Of a DNA stretch of 64,000 nucleotides, positions 1 through 8,811 are shown in pieces (the stretch's first letter is position 1; each line of letters opens with the position of its first letter). The DNA lies in assembly GCA_947651225.1 (NCBI GenBank), contig CANSYK010000004.1:49570-113569 (forward strand), written 5' to 3'. The position numbers were made by a program, and so were the translations under genes. The DNA comes from an uncultured bacterium (GTDB lineage: Bacteria; Bacillota; Clostridia; Lachnospirales; Lachnospiraceae). Below the pieces are notes generated by a model. It saw nothing but the letters and a program-made list of their open reading frames with translations. It did not search any database and had not been told where the DNA came from.

Positions 1-1916
1 GCACGCGCAACCAACAGTCGCTGACGCTGTCCGCCTGAAATACCTCCTCCGCCTTCCGAAATTACCGTGTGCATTCCCATTGGCATACGCCGGATGTCTG
101 CGGCAATGCCAGACATTTCCGCCGCCTCCCATGCATCATCCAAAGTCAGCCACGGTGCAGAAATCACAATATTTGAGAAAATATCACCAGAAAAAAGCTT
201 GCCATCCTGTAACACCACGCCAATCCTGCGGCGCAGGGATTTTAAGTCAATCTTAGCCAAATCCTTCCCGTCGTAGTAAACCGCTCCTTTCTTCGGCATT
301 TCAAATCCTAACAACAGGCGCATAAGCGTAGATTTTCCGCATCCTGTCGCCCCCACAATTGCCACATACTCCCCCGGCTTTACCTTCAATGACAAATTGT
401 CAATGACATACGGCATGGAATCGTTATACCGGAATAAAACATTGTTTAGCTCTATGCCGCCGGAAAGCCGTGTCACTACCTGCTTGTCCCCGGATACCTC
501 CGGCGCCTCGTCAAGCACAGGGCGCAGCATTTCCATCACAGGCTTAATCTGCGCCACTGTCAATGCTGCCGAAGAAAGTGCCTGAAATGCCCCGCTTACC
601 ATTCCGTATGCTGTCTGGAACGCATAATAATCCGCTGTACTTACACCACTTTTGATTGCCGCCCAGTACATGGCTATCGTGCCAATAGAAGAGATGGCAA
701 GGGTAATTACACTGGTCAATTTCAAAAATAATGGGGGATTCCAATTCATGGCCGCTTCCTTCGCATAAATTCCCGCCCATTTGGAAAATGCACGTTTCTC
801 CGCCCCGGAAAGCCGGATTTTCTGCACACCCGCAATCAGGCCATAACTAACGCCTTTTTCCTTTGCCTGAAACTCCATCTGCTTTCTCAGCACTTTAATC
901 TGCACAAATGAGGATACAACAGATATAAAAAGGGTAAGCACCATAACCACAACCGCCGGAATACACAATGCCGGGGCATAACGAAAAATCTGCGTAATAT
1001 ATACAAGGGAAAATACAGAAGTCAGCCCTGTAGAAAGCACTGCGTCCGCAGTAAGCGTACAGAGTACATCCGCTTTCTGTATCCGGCTTGCCAGTTCTCC
1101 TGCATTGTAACCCTTAAAAAATGACGCCGGCAGCGACAGTATGCGCATCATCACTGCCGACTGTACAGACATACCCATTTTTGCCTTTATCCTTGCCATA
1201 CATAACGCCTTTACCGCCCCTAAGAGTACCAACGCCCCAAGCACACATATCATAAACCATGCCATCGCATACAAAAGCCTGATACTGCCTGAAGGAATGA
1301 CAAGAGAAAATATTATGTAATTCAATTTCGCCGGAAGAAGCCCCACAAGAGTCACAACAAACACTGCGGCTGCAACAAATGCCACATCCCATGCAGATAA
1401 GGTATTCAGGGCATATTTGAAAAAATCCCCATAACTTACCTTGCAAAGCGGCAAAGGCTTATAAAAACAAATCGCCTCTTCCTCAAAATATTCTTCGTTC
1501 CTGTGATTCACCCGTATCCATTTGCCTGTGTCCACATCCAAAAAGCGATAACCGAATGCCGTCGGAATCAGGGCTGCAATGCGTTTCGTATCCCGCCACA
1601 CGGCAAGAAATGGTCCTGTGGCATCTTTGTACCATCCCTTTTCCAGCTTGACTGTACGCCGCATAATGCCCGTGGGACGCAGCAGATACTCAAGCTGTTC
1701 ATTCATTCCCTGCAAATATTCCGGAAATTCACGGATTTTAACATGGTAGAATTTCAAGATTTCATCCATGGCGTTCTGGGCTTGCTGCCTGTCATTTTCT
1801 AATGCCGCCGTCACCTTTTCTCCCATGACCGCCCCAGCCATCTTCACAAATGCTTCCTGGAACGCATCATCGTCATATTCCATCCGCTGCTTTATCTGGC
1901 CTTCAAACCATCCCAT
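1..1916 (-). CDS. NHLP bacteriocin export ABC transporter, permease/ATPase subunit (3' end outside window)
   Basis: The minus-strand frame is open from ATG at 1916 to the window edge, giving about 638 residues. The first ~150 residues form a soluble region typical of the second ATPase of NHLP systems, followed by a membrane domain and an ABC domain. Walker A GATGCGKST lies near residue 520 (plus-strand 330-352) and the signature ISGGQRQR at about positions 15-42. Walker B and the H-loop would lie beyond position 1, so roughly the last 50-80 residues are missing. It starts 14 nt after the stop of the peptidase-containing exporter, with AGGAGG upstream of ATG. The family exports ribosomal peptides with a nitrile-hydratase-like leader; this subunit lacks a peptidase domain and is expected to pair with its neighbour. 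The substrate peptide is not visible in the window. Confidence 0.88.
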   Translation of the reverse strand, partial: MGWFEGQIKQRMEYDDDAFQEAFVKMAGAVMGEKVTAALENDRQQAQNAMDEILKFYHVKIREFPEYLQGMNEQLEYLLRPTGIMRRTVKLEKGWYKDATGPFLAVWRDTKRIAALIPTAFGYRFLDVDTGKWIRVNHRNEEYFEEEAICFYKPLPLCKVSYGDFFKYALNTLSAWDVAFVAAAVFVVTLVGLLPAKLNYIIFSLVIPSGSIRLLYAMAWFMICVLGALVLLGAVKALCMARIKAKMGMSVQSAVMMRILSLPASFFKGYNAGELASRIQKADVLCTLTADAVLSTGLTSVFSLVYITQIFRYAPALCIPAVVVMVLTLFISVVSSFVQIKVLRKQMEFQAKEKGVSYGLIAGVQKIRLSGAEKRAFSKWAGIYAKEAAMNWNPPLFLKLTSVITLAISSIGTIAMYWAAIKSGVSTADYYAFQTAYGMVSGAFQALSSAALTVAQIKPVMEMLRPVLDEAPEVSGDKQVVTRLSGGIELNNVLFRYNDSMPYVIDNLSLKVKPGEYVAIVGATGCGKSTLMRLLLGFEMPKKGAVYYDGKDLAKIDLKSLRRRIGVVLQDGKLFSGDIFSNIVISAPWLTLDDAWEAAEMSGIAADIRRMPMGMHTVISEGGGGISGGQRQRLLVAR

Positions 1917-1930
1917 AGCTGCTCTGCCTC

Positions 1931-4111
1931 CTATTCACTGCTGACAAGCTTTGTATAAAGTCCCCCTGCAGCATATAATTGCTCATGTGTGCCGCGTTCT
2001 ACAACTCTTCCATTGTCCATGACAATAATCTCGTCGCAATCCCGTATTGTAGAAAGTCTGTGCGCAACGACAATACATGTTATCCCCCGGTTCTTAATCG
2101 ATTTGACGACCTCATATTCCGTCTTTGCGTCAAGTGCACTGGTCGCCTCATCCAATATGATAATGGTAGGATCCTGCGCCAGCACCCTCGCAATCTCCAT
2201 ACGCTGTCTCTGACCTCCGGAAAAATCCTTACCGCCTTCAATAATTTTGTACTGGTATCCTCCGTCGCGCTGCATGATATCTTCGTGAAGCTGCGCATCC
2301 CTTGCCGCCAGAATCATTTCAAAATCCTCAATGGAATGGTCCCACATCTTAATATTGTTCGCAATGGTATCCTCAAAAAGAATAATATCCTGGTCAACAA
2401 CAGCAAGCGAACCTGAAAAAATATATGGCTCAACCGAATCAAAAGGCTTCCCATCAAATAATATTTCACCCTCCCATGGCTGATAGAGGCCGGAAACCAG
2501 CTTTGACAGTGTAGATTTTCCACAACCGGAGGCGCCCACAAAGGCAACCCGGCTGCCCTGTTCAAGCGTAAGGTTAAAATCCTTGATTAACGGCGGCGCA
2601 AACCTTGAGTAACCAAACGTAACGTTCTTCATCTCAATTTTTCCCGAAAGCTTCGCATAATTGACGCTTTCCGTATCCGTATTACCGTAGGTATAACGTA
2701 CATCCTGCGGATATTCCATCACATCTTCTACCCGCTCCATCTGCGTACGCATTTCCTGCAAGCTCTGGCCTGCCTGTATCAACTTCATCGCAGGAGTGGT
2801 AAAAGAATTCAGAAATCCCTGGAACGCCAAAATCATACCCTCCGTAAACTTCCCACCTATTACCAGATAAACACCAAGCAGCGTTACAGCCGTATTCGTC
2901 ACTACGCTAACAAGCTGTGGAACCAGACCGAGATAGGCATCTAGCTTTGTATACCGCTTCTGCCCTGCAAAAGCGCCTGCCTGGTAACCCGCCCACTTTT
3001 CAAAATATCCGTTTTCCGCGCCGCTGGCCTTAATGGACTCAACCATCTCAATACCGGATACTGTCATCCCTGAAAGCTTGCCGGAATCCTTTAGCTGCAC
3101 CCTTGTAATATCAATACGCCTTTTTGATATAAAATGCGACATTGCCAGATTAATAAATACAGACAACACACCAATAACAGTAAGCGCCGGGCTGTAGCTA
3201 AGCATTGCCGTAAGGTACACCACCATCATGGCCGCATCAAGCACCAGTGGGGCAAACGTATCTATCAGTGTCTTTGCAACCGCTGCATTGTCCTCCTGCC
3301 TCTGCTGGATATCTCCCGCCATGCGCTGTGAAAAAAACTCCATCGGCATATGCAGCACATGCCACAGAAAAGAACTGCTTCCTGTCACAGCAAGCTTTCC
3401 GCCAATGCGCAGGGAATATACCGCGCGCATCCACTCCACTACAATCTGCAAAGCCACAATACCACACATGGCAAGAAAGAATCCTCTGCACCAGTCCAGA
3501 TTAACCCCTGTCAGCAAACGGTCCAGGAAAATCCTGGAAAAAATCGGATTAATTATCCCAATCACCGACACTACCAGAGATGTCAGCACAACAAATATAA
3601 CTGCCACTTTTGTCCCCTGCAATTTCTTCTTTGCAAATGACAGCATACTTTTGGGTTTTCCCTCCGGCTCAAAAGTCTCCTCTGGCTCAAACAGCAGGCA
3701 AACCCCTGTAAAAGATTCGTCAAAAGTTTCCATGGTCACACTGTATGTTCCCTTTGCCGGATCATTCAATATAGCCTTGCCTTTCTTAAACCCATTTAAC
3801 ACGACAAAATGATTGAAATTCCAATGAATGATACATGGAAATGTTCCCTGCTGCCGCAGCGTTTCCGGTTCATACCGATATCCCTTTGCATTCAGTCCAT
3901 AACCTCGTGCCGCACGCAGTATATTCTTTGCACTGGAGCCGTCCCTTGATACACCGCAGTCTGCACGTACCCGCTCTAACGGAAGCCATTTTCCATAATA
4001 GGCAAGTATCATCGCAAGAGAAGCCGCCCCACATTCTAACGCCTCCATCTGCATCACCACCGGAACCTTTGCACAGCTATTCTTCACCGGCTGCCTCTGT
4101 ACTCTTCCCAT
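1931..4111 (-). CDS. NHLP family export ABC transporter with C39 leader peptidase, permease and ATPase
   Basis: This 726-residue protein has the three-part layout of peptidase-containing exporters. The C39 domain has the catalytic Cys in LECGAAS (C27), His in NHFVVLNGF (H101) and Asp in LNDPAKG (D117). A six-helix permease region spans roughly residues 155-430, and the ABC domain follows with Walker A VGASGCGKST, signature FSGGQRQR, Walker B IIILDEATSALD and the H-loop VVAHRLSTI. All catalytic residues are present, so it should cleave a double-Gly-type leader while exporting the peptide. A longer start at 4132 overlaps the upstream gene; ATG at 4111 has GAGGTGG at the right distance and is preferred. 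It is the middle gene of a three-gene operon. Confidence 0.93.
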   Translation of the reverse strand: MGRVQRQPVKNSCAKVPVVMQMEALECGAASLAMILAYYGKWLPLERVRADCGVSRDGSSAKNILRAARGYGLNAKGYRYEPETLRQQGTFPCIIHWNFNHFVVLNGFKKGKAILNDPAKGTYSVTMETFDESFTGVCLLFEPEETFEPEGKPKSMLSFAKKKLQGTKVAVIFVVLTSLVVSVIGIINPIFSRIFLDRLLTGVNLDWCRGFFLAMCGIVALQIVVEWMRAVYSLRIGGKLAVTGSSSFLWHVLHMPMEFFSQRMAGDIQQRQEDNAAVAKTLIDTFAPLVLDAAMMVVYLTAMLSYSPALTVIGVLSVFINLAMSHFISKRRIDITRVQLKDSGKLSGMTVSGIEMVESIKASGAENGYFEKWAGYQAGAFAGQKRYTKLDAYLGLVPQLVSVVTNTAVTLLGVYLVIGGKFTEGMILAFQGFLNSFTTPAMKLIQAGQSLQEMRTQMERVEDVMEYPQDVRYTYGNTDTESVNYAKLSGKIEMKNVTFGYSRFAPPLIKDFNLTLEQGSRVAFVGASGCGKSTLSKLVSGLYQPWEGEILFDGKPFDSVEPYIFSGSLAVVDQDIILFEDTIANNIKMWDHSIEDFEMILAARDAQLHEDIMQRDGGYQYKIIEGGKDFSGGQRQRMEIARVLAQDPTIIILDEATSALDAKTEYEVVKSIKNRGITCIVVAHRLSTIRDCDEIIVMDNGRVVERGTHEQLYAAGGLYTKLVSSE

Positions 4112-4122
4112 ATGCCACCACC

Positions 4123-4605
4123 TCAATTCCATAAAAACGACATCGGAGATACGCTTTCCACCACAATCTGCGCCTCATACTGCCCATCCGAAACAGCGTC
4201 CCCTGCCGGCTGTGCATCAATGGCGAACACAAAACTGTCCCCCTCAAAACCACCAAGATATTGGAGGTAAGGTTCTAAGCTGTCCGATACTTTCTCCGGA
4301 CGTATGCTCTTTTTGCTCACAACGTACTCGACGCCGGATACTTCTACGCTCATGCCCTCCTCTATCTCCTGAGCCTGCTCAGACGATACATAACACACCA
4401 TATTGCCGCCATCTACGACCGCCGCAACAGGAAGCGTCGTTTTAAGCTCCCCGAAAAATCCCCAGACACAGACACCGGAAAGGAGAAGAAATACAGCTGC
4501 TAACACAAGCCACACACCTGTATTTACGACACAAAGATACTGGTTAAACTGTTCTGGTGATGAGATTTTATCTAGACTTTTTTTCCGGAATATTCCATTT
4601 TCCAT
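4123..4605 (-). CDS. NHLP system secretion protein (short HlyD-like adaptor)
   Basis: The 160-residue protein has a short cytoplasmic N-terminus, one membrane helix at about residues 31-52, and an extracytoplasmic segment with a biotinyl-lipoyl/HlyD-like flavour (PVAAVVDGGNMVCYV, then GMSVEVSG). This matches the short secretion protein that precedes the two ATPases in NHLP export operons. It lacks the long coiled coil of Gram-negative HlyD, as expected for a cell with a single membrane. AAAGGAGG precedes the ATG. It is the first gene of the operon. Identification rests on size, topology and neighbours more than on a decisive motif. Confidence 0.75.
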   Translation of the reverse strand: MENGIFRKKSLDKISSPEQFNQYLCVVNTGVWLVLAAVFLLLSGVCVWGFFGELKTTLPVAAVVDGGNMVCYVSSEQAQEIEEGMSVEVSGVEYVVSKKSIRPEKVSDSLEPYLQYLGGFEGDSFVFAIDAQPAGDAVSDGQYEAQIVVESVSPMSFLWN

Positions 4606-4632
4606 TACTACAAACCTCCTTTACTTGGTACA

Positions 4633-4642
4633 ACAGTACTGT
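4633..4642. promoter_or_regulatory. Perfect 10-bp palindrome upstream of the NHLP operon
   Basis: ACAGTACTGT lies just upstream of the ribosome binding site of the secretion-protein gene. A 6-bp inverted repeat, TGCCTA/TAGGCA, lies further upstream at about 4679-4698. I see no convincing -35/-10 pair between them. An operator role is only a possibility. Confidence 0.25.
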
Positions 4643-4767
4643 AGCAAAATGTAAATCACTTTGTATTTTACAGAAATTTGCCTAAATTTCTATAGGCAGA
4701 GAATGATTTGTAGTTTTAGGGGAACAATTCGCAAATGAAAGTATTTGGCACAATTTCCTAACGCATT

Positions 4768-4792
4768 AAAAAAACGGCAGCTTTTGCTGCCG
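4768..4792 (-). terminator. Rho-independent terminator after rsmA
   Basis: On the minus strand CGGCAGC-AAAA-GCTGCCG forms a 7-bp stem followed by a run of seven T. It lies about 50 nt after the rsmA stop codon. Confidence 0.9.
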
Positions 4793-4843
4793 AACCGATA
4801 AAATAATAGCGAAACAATAACTTTTATACTCATAAAATTGTCT

Positions 4844-5701
4844 TTATAGTAACAGATTACTCAACTGTGCAAACTCCTGTAACGACAGCCGCTCGCCCCG
4901 GACATCCGGTTGCAGCCCCATCTTCTCCAATGCCTGGACTGCCTGCTCTTTTGTTACCCCGAGTGCAGCGTCATTTCCTAAACCATTTACCAATGTCTTT
5001 CTCCTCTGGTTAAAAGACGCCCGAACCACACGGAATAAAAACGCCTCATCACTTACAGTGACCGGCCTGTCCTTATGGCAGGTTAAACGGATTACCGCCG
5101 AACCAACCTTTGGCCGCGGCATAAAACAATTCGGTGGCACATTCGCTACCACCTCTGCCTTTGCATAATATTGTACCGCAAGGGACAGCGCACCATATTC
5201 CTTTGTCCCCGGAGCCGCCTGCATCCGCTCCGCTACCTCTTTCTGTACCATTACCGTAATACTTTCTAATGGCACATGTGCCTCAAAAAGCCCCATAATA
5301 ATTGGTGTTGTAATGTAGTATGGCAAATTTGCGACTACCTTAATCGGCTTCCCTTGATTATATTCCTGAGCCAGCTCTGCAATATCAATTTTTAGAACAT
5401 CCTCATTTAAAACCGCAACATTATCATAACCTGACAACGTTTCCTCCAGAACCGGAATCAGCTTCCGGTCAACCTCAACTGCCACAACCCGCCTTGCCTT
5501 TTCACATAAATACTGTGTCATTGTCCCGATTCCCGGGCCAATTTCCAATACAAAATCCTCTGCAGTAATCTCTGCAGCACGAACGATTTTCTCCAGTACA
5601 TGGGTATCAATCAAAAAATTCTGCCCATATTTTTTCTGGAAATGAAAATCATATTTTTGTAAAATTTCTATCGTATTCTGTGGTATTCCAAGTGTCGCCA
5701 T
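4844..5701 (-). CDS. rsmA: 16S rRNA dimethyladenosine transferase RsmA (KsgA)
   Basis: The 285-residue protein has the family hallmarks: KKYGQNFLID near residue 25, the SAM-binding VLEIGPGIGTMT at about 52-63, and the catalytic NLPYYITTPI at about 125. The enzyme dimethylates two adjacent adenines in the 3' hairpin of 16S rRNA during small-subunit assembly. Length is normal for Firmicutes. The ribosome binding site (AAAGAGAG) is weak. It lies downstream of tatD, separated by a terminator hairpin, so it probably has its own promoter, which I cannot place with confidence. Confidence 0.96.
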   Translation of the reverse strand: MATLGIPQNTIEILQKYDFHFQKKYGQNFLIDTHVLEKIVRAAEITAEDFVLEIGPGIGTMTQYLCEKARRVVAVEVDRKLIPVLEETLSGYDNVAVLNEDVLKIDIAELAQEYNQGKPIKVVANLPYYITTPIIMGLFEAHVPLESITVMVQKEVAERMQAAPGTKEYGALSLAVQYYAKAEVVANVPPNCFMPRPKVGSAVIRLTCHKDRPVTVSDEAFLFRVVRASFNQRRKTLVNGLGNDAALGVTKEQAVQALEKMGLQPDVRGERLSLQEFAQLSNLLL

Positions 5702-5734
5702 ATATACTCTCTTTCTTAGGAACTGTATATTACC

Positions 5735-5763
5735 AAAACAGACGGAACATAAAATTCCGTCTG
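5735..5763 (-). terminator. Terminator after tatD
   Basis: The minus strand reads CAGACGGAA, a 7-nt loop, TTCCGTCTG, then TTTT: a perfect 9-bp stem with a short T run, between tatD and rsmA. Confidence 0.82.
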
Positions 5764-5843
5764 TCTGAGTTATTTAAACATGCCCTATCATAGTTTTAAG
5801 CCTGAAATATAATTTCTTGCTTTCTCTTTCGTTTTACTGCCAA

Positions 5844-6611
5844 TCACGCAATCCCGTACATCCGCTTCCCATTTTCCTCTGTAACAAGAATCACTTCTTC
5901 CGGTGTCATATTACGCAACGCAGCAATTTCCTCTGCCACATATTTCAGATAATGAGATGCATTGCGTTTACCACGGTATGGCTCTGGTGCCAGATACGGT
6001 GCATCTGTTTCCAGCACCAACCGTTCCATCGGAGCTTTCTGCACAACTTCTTTTAGCTTCTTAGCATTCTTAAAAGTCACTACGCCACCAATTCCCAGAT
6101 AAAATCCCATATCCAGATAAATTTTTGCCATATCCCAGCCATAAGAAAAGCAATGAATCACACCGCCGCTTTCTTGCGCATGTTCTGCTTTCATAATATC
6201 CAGCGTATCCTGTGCTGCATCTCTGCTGTGAATTACAACTGGAAGTTTTGTCTCCTTCGCAAGTTCCAACTGACGGATAAACCACTTTTTCTGAACCTCA
6301 CGCACCGTATCCTCATAATGATAATCCAGCCCGATTTCTCCAATTGCAACAACCTTTGGACTCTCTGTGGCTCTACGCAAAAATTCCATATCTGCCTCTT
6401 CTAAAGAATACACTTCAGAAGGATGTACCCCGGCTACAGCATAGATAAAATCATAACTCTCACTGAGCTCTATTGCTCTTTTGGTTGACTCAATATCTGC
6501 CCCAATATCCGTTATAATACCGACACCTTCTGAACGCATCGTCCGAAAAAGCTCTTCTCTGTCTTTATCATAAACCGGATCATCATAATGTGCGTGTGTA
6601 TCAAAAATCAT
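5844..6611 (-). CDS. tatD: TatD family metal-dependent DNase
   Basis: The 255-residue protein carries the TatD metal-site motifs: FDTHAHYDD at the N-terminus (HxH), IGEIGLDYHY at about 92-101 (Glu ligand), the His of VIHSRDA, GVIHCFSY, and LETDAPYLAPEP near 200 (Asp ligand). The family comprises 3'-5' exonucleases/deoxyribonucleases implicated in DNA repair and degradation. It follows the cytidylate-kinase-like gene by 10 nt, so the two are probably cotranscribed, and a terminator follows it. Confidence 0.93.
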   Translation of the reverse strand: MIFDTHAHYDDPVYDKDREELFRTMRSEGVGIITDIGADIESTKRAIELSESYDFIYAVAGVHPSEVYSLEEADMEFLRRATESPKVVAIGEIGLDYHYEDTVREVQKKWFIRQLELAKETKLPVVIHSRDAAQDTLDIMKAEHAQESGGVIHCFSYGWDMAKIYLDMGFYLGIGGVVTFKNAKKLKEVVQKAPMERLVLETDAPYLAPEPYRGKRNASHYLKYVAEEIAALRNMTPEEVILVTEENGKRMYGIA

Positions 6612-6621
6612 GGGTTCTTCC

Positions 6622-7215
6622 TCATTTCATTCTTTCTTCAATAAAATACATCAATACTTCTGTCGTCTTTTCCACACCAAGTTTACTTTCATTGATACAG
6701 ATATCATAGTATCTGGAATCTCCCCATTTTCCTACAGAATGATGGTTATGATACCACTTTCTGTTCTTATCATGACGTTTCATTTTTAAGATTGCTTCTT
6801 GCTTACTCAAATGATAAATTTCTTCCACCCTCTGTACCTTCTGCTCTGCATCTCCAAGAATAAAAATGGAAATCAAACCTTCTCTGTCCCGGAGCACAGT
6901 TTCCGCACAGCGCCCTACAATTACAAAAGATTCTCCAGAATCTGCCTTTTCCCGCAGATAATCAAACTGCATTTCCGCAACAATTTCTTCCATAGAATTG
7001 GTATGTCCGCCAACCCTGCGAGATATAAAAGGATTCCTTGGTTTTTCATCGTACTTTTCCAAATCTTCTATCTGTAGGTTCTTTTCCCTTGCAAGATCAT
7101 CTAACATGCTTCTGTCATAAAAATGAAATCCCAGATTTTTTGCAATCTGCTCTGCAATTTCATGTCCACCGCTTCCAAATTCACGGCTAATTGAAATAAT
7201 TACCTGTTTCTCCAT
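6622..7215 (-). CDS. Cytidylate kinase-like family protein
   Basis: The 197-residue protein begins with ISISREFGSGGHEIAEQIA, the modified nucleotide-binding loop of the cytidylate-kinase-like family, followed by FHFYDRSML. It is distinct from canonical Cmk. Members are widespread in Clostridia and their substrate is not established. The middle contains the expected FVIVGRCAE strand and a Lys/Arg-rich lid region (LKMKRHDKNRKWY). It sits 12 nt downstream of the carrier gene and 10 nt upstream of tatD, which suggests one transcript from the carrier's promoter. Confidence 0.85.
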   Translation of the reverse strand: MEKQVIISISREFGSGGHEIAEQIAKNLGFHFYDRSMLDDLAREKNLQIEDLEKYDEKPRNPFISRRVGGHTNSMEEIVAEMQFDYLREKADSGESFVIVGRCAETVLRDREGLISIFILGDAEQKVQRVEEIYHLSKQEAILKMKRHDKNRKWYHNHHSVGKWGDSRYYDICINESKLGVEKTTEVLMYFIEERMK

Positions 7216-7227
7216 TCCAATCTCCCC

Positions 7228-8583
7228 TTAACAATATCTGATAAAAATAACTACCATAGATACAAATACTACAAGAATCGTTGCTGGGGCAGCTACCTTA
7301 CAGTATTTTCCCCATCCGATGATATAACCATTTTTTGCAGCGACAGAAGTTCCGACAACATTTGCGGAAGCTCCGATTGGTGTAGCGCTTCCTCCAATAT
7401 CCGTTCCCATGGAAAGCGCCCATGCAAGCGTATTCAAATCAACACCAGGCACTGCTGCCAGACTTTTGATAACAGGAACCATTGTTGCCGCAAAAGGAAT
7501 GTTGTCAACAAAAGCACTTGCAATGGCAGAAACCCAGATAATAATTGCAACCATCAGCTTTATATTACCCCCGCTGATTTCGCCAATAAAGGCAGCAATC
7601 CTTTCTAAAATCCCTGTCTGCTCCAATCCACCAACTACAGCAAATAATCCGATAAAAAATAAAAGTGTCTTATAATCTACTTTTTTCAAAAGCTCTAATG
7701 CATATGTTCCCGATGTAATCAGTGTTATAATTGCAATCACTGCCCCGATAAACGCCACCGTTAACCCTGTCTGTGCATGAGTTACTAACATTATAACAGC
7801 AGCCGCAAAAATAATACAGCTAATTATGAAATCTTTTTTATTTTTTATCGCATCCTTTGGCGCTGGTATTTTCGATAAATCAACTGCTCCTGAACTTTCT
7901 GAAGCCATCTGCCTGCCACAAACAAAATAAAAATATACAATCACTAATACTAAGCTTATTCCGGCAATCACACCTGTATTCGTGATAAAGTCTGTAAAAG
8001 AATATTCCAAAGAAGTTCCTATAATGATATTAGGTGGATCTCCACACATTGTTGCCGAACCTCCAAGGTTCGCACAAAATATCTCCGATAAAATCATAGG
8101 TACTGGATTGAACTTTAAGAGCTTTGCCAATTCAACTGTTACTGCTGCCAAAAACAAAATAACAGTAATACTATCAATAAACATTGCCAAAATTGCCGAC
8201 ATAACCATAAATGTCAAAAACAATGGTATAGGTTTATAATGCACCAGCTTCGCAAGAAGCATACAAAGCCAACGGAAAAATCCTGCCTTTGCCATCCCTT
8301 CTACCATGACCATCATTCCAAAAATAAATATAATCGTCGCCCAGTTAATACCAGAGGAAGATTCCTCTGCCTTTGCTCCGGTATACCAGAAGCCTGGTGT
8401 AAAAATGTTCCCAAAAGCCAATGTTTCCGTAACTGCCGACATACTCTGCATTGCTACCCCAAAAACCAGCACCAATGTCAAAAGACCACATGCTAAAGTA
8501 ACAATATGCCGCTCAATTTTGTCCATTACAATCAGTAAAAACATAGCAACAAAAATTACTACAGCTAATACTTGTGCAACCAT
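7228..8583 (-). CDS. ArsB/NhaD-type (SLC13-like) anion or ion transporter
   Basis: This 451-residue polytopic membrane protein of the ion-transporter superfamily has two inverted-repeat signature loops. The first is GGSATMCGDPPNIIIGTS (about 175-192) and the second is DIGGSATPIGASANVVGTS (about 393-411). Around 11-12 hydrophobic segments are visible. The family includes NhaD Na+/H+ antiporters, ArsB and citrate-type carriers; the sequence does not let me choose the substrate. A strong promoter precedes it, and it heads the carrier-kinase-tatD group. Confidence 0.85.
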   Translation of the reverse strand: MVAQVLAVVIFVAMFLLIVMDKIERHIVTLACGLLTLVLVFGVAMQSMSAVTETLAFGNIFTPGFWYTGAKAEESSSGINWATIIFIFGMMVMVEGMAKAGFFRWLCMLLAKLVHYKPIPLFLTFMVMSAILAMFIDSITVILFLAAVTVELAKLLKFNPVPMILSEIFCANLGGSATMCGDPPNIIIGTSLEYSFTDFITNTGVIAGISLVLVIVYFYFVCGRQMASESSGAVDLSKIPAPKDAIKNKKDFIISCIIFAAAVIMLVTHAQTGLTVAFIGAVIAIITLITSGTYALELLKKVDYKTLLFFIGLFAVVGGLEQTGILERIAAFIGEISGGNIKLMVAIIIWVSAIASAFVDNIPFAATMVPVIKSLAAVPGVDLNTLAWALSMGTDIGGSATPIGASANVVGTSVAAKNGYIIGWGKYCKVAAPATILVVFVSMVVIFIRYC

Positions 8584-8637
8584 AACTACATGTCTCCTTT
8601 CCCTTTGTATAAGTAGCTATAACTTTCAGCCATTCGG

Positions 8638-8666
8638 ATTGTAATACTTTTAAAAATCATTGTCAA
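8638..8666 (-). promoter_or_regulatory. Sigma-A promoter of the carrier gene
   Basis: On the minus strand, TTGACA (8666-8661), a 17-bp spacer and TACAAT (8643-8638) lie about 55 nt upstream of the carrier's start codon. Confidence 0.85.
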
Positions 8667-8716
8667 TATTTTTTTTCAAATCCATATATATAATAGGTAG
8701 TATTACAGAATAAAAC

Positions 8717-8756
8717 ACAAAAAAACAGGAAAACAAAAATATCTGTTCTCCTGTTT
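8717..8756 (-). terminator. Terminator after the GerA-family gene
   Basis: The minus strand pairs AACAGGAGAACA with TGTTTTCCTGTT (one mismatch, 11 of 12 bp) and continues into a T-rich run. It lies about 55 nt after the germination gene. Confidence 0.85.
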
Positions 8757-8811
8757 ATGACAAGAATCTTCCAGCCAAATATCCATACAAACATGATTAC
8801 CTATACAAAAA

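Noticed and set aside
3228..3812. 194-codon plus-strand frame
   Set aside because: It is the antisense shadow of the C39-type exporter, which has complete catalytic motifs.
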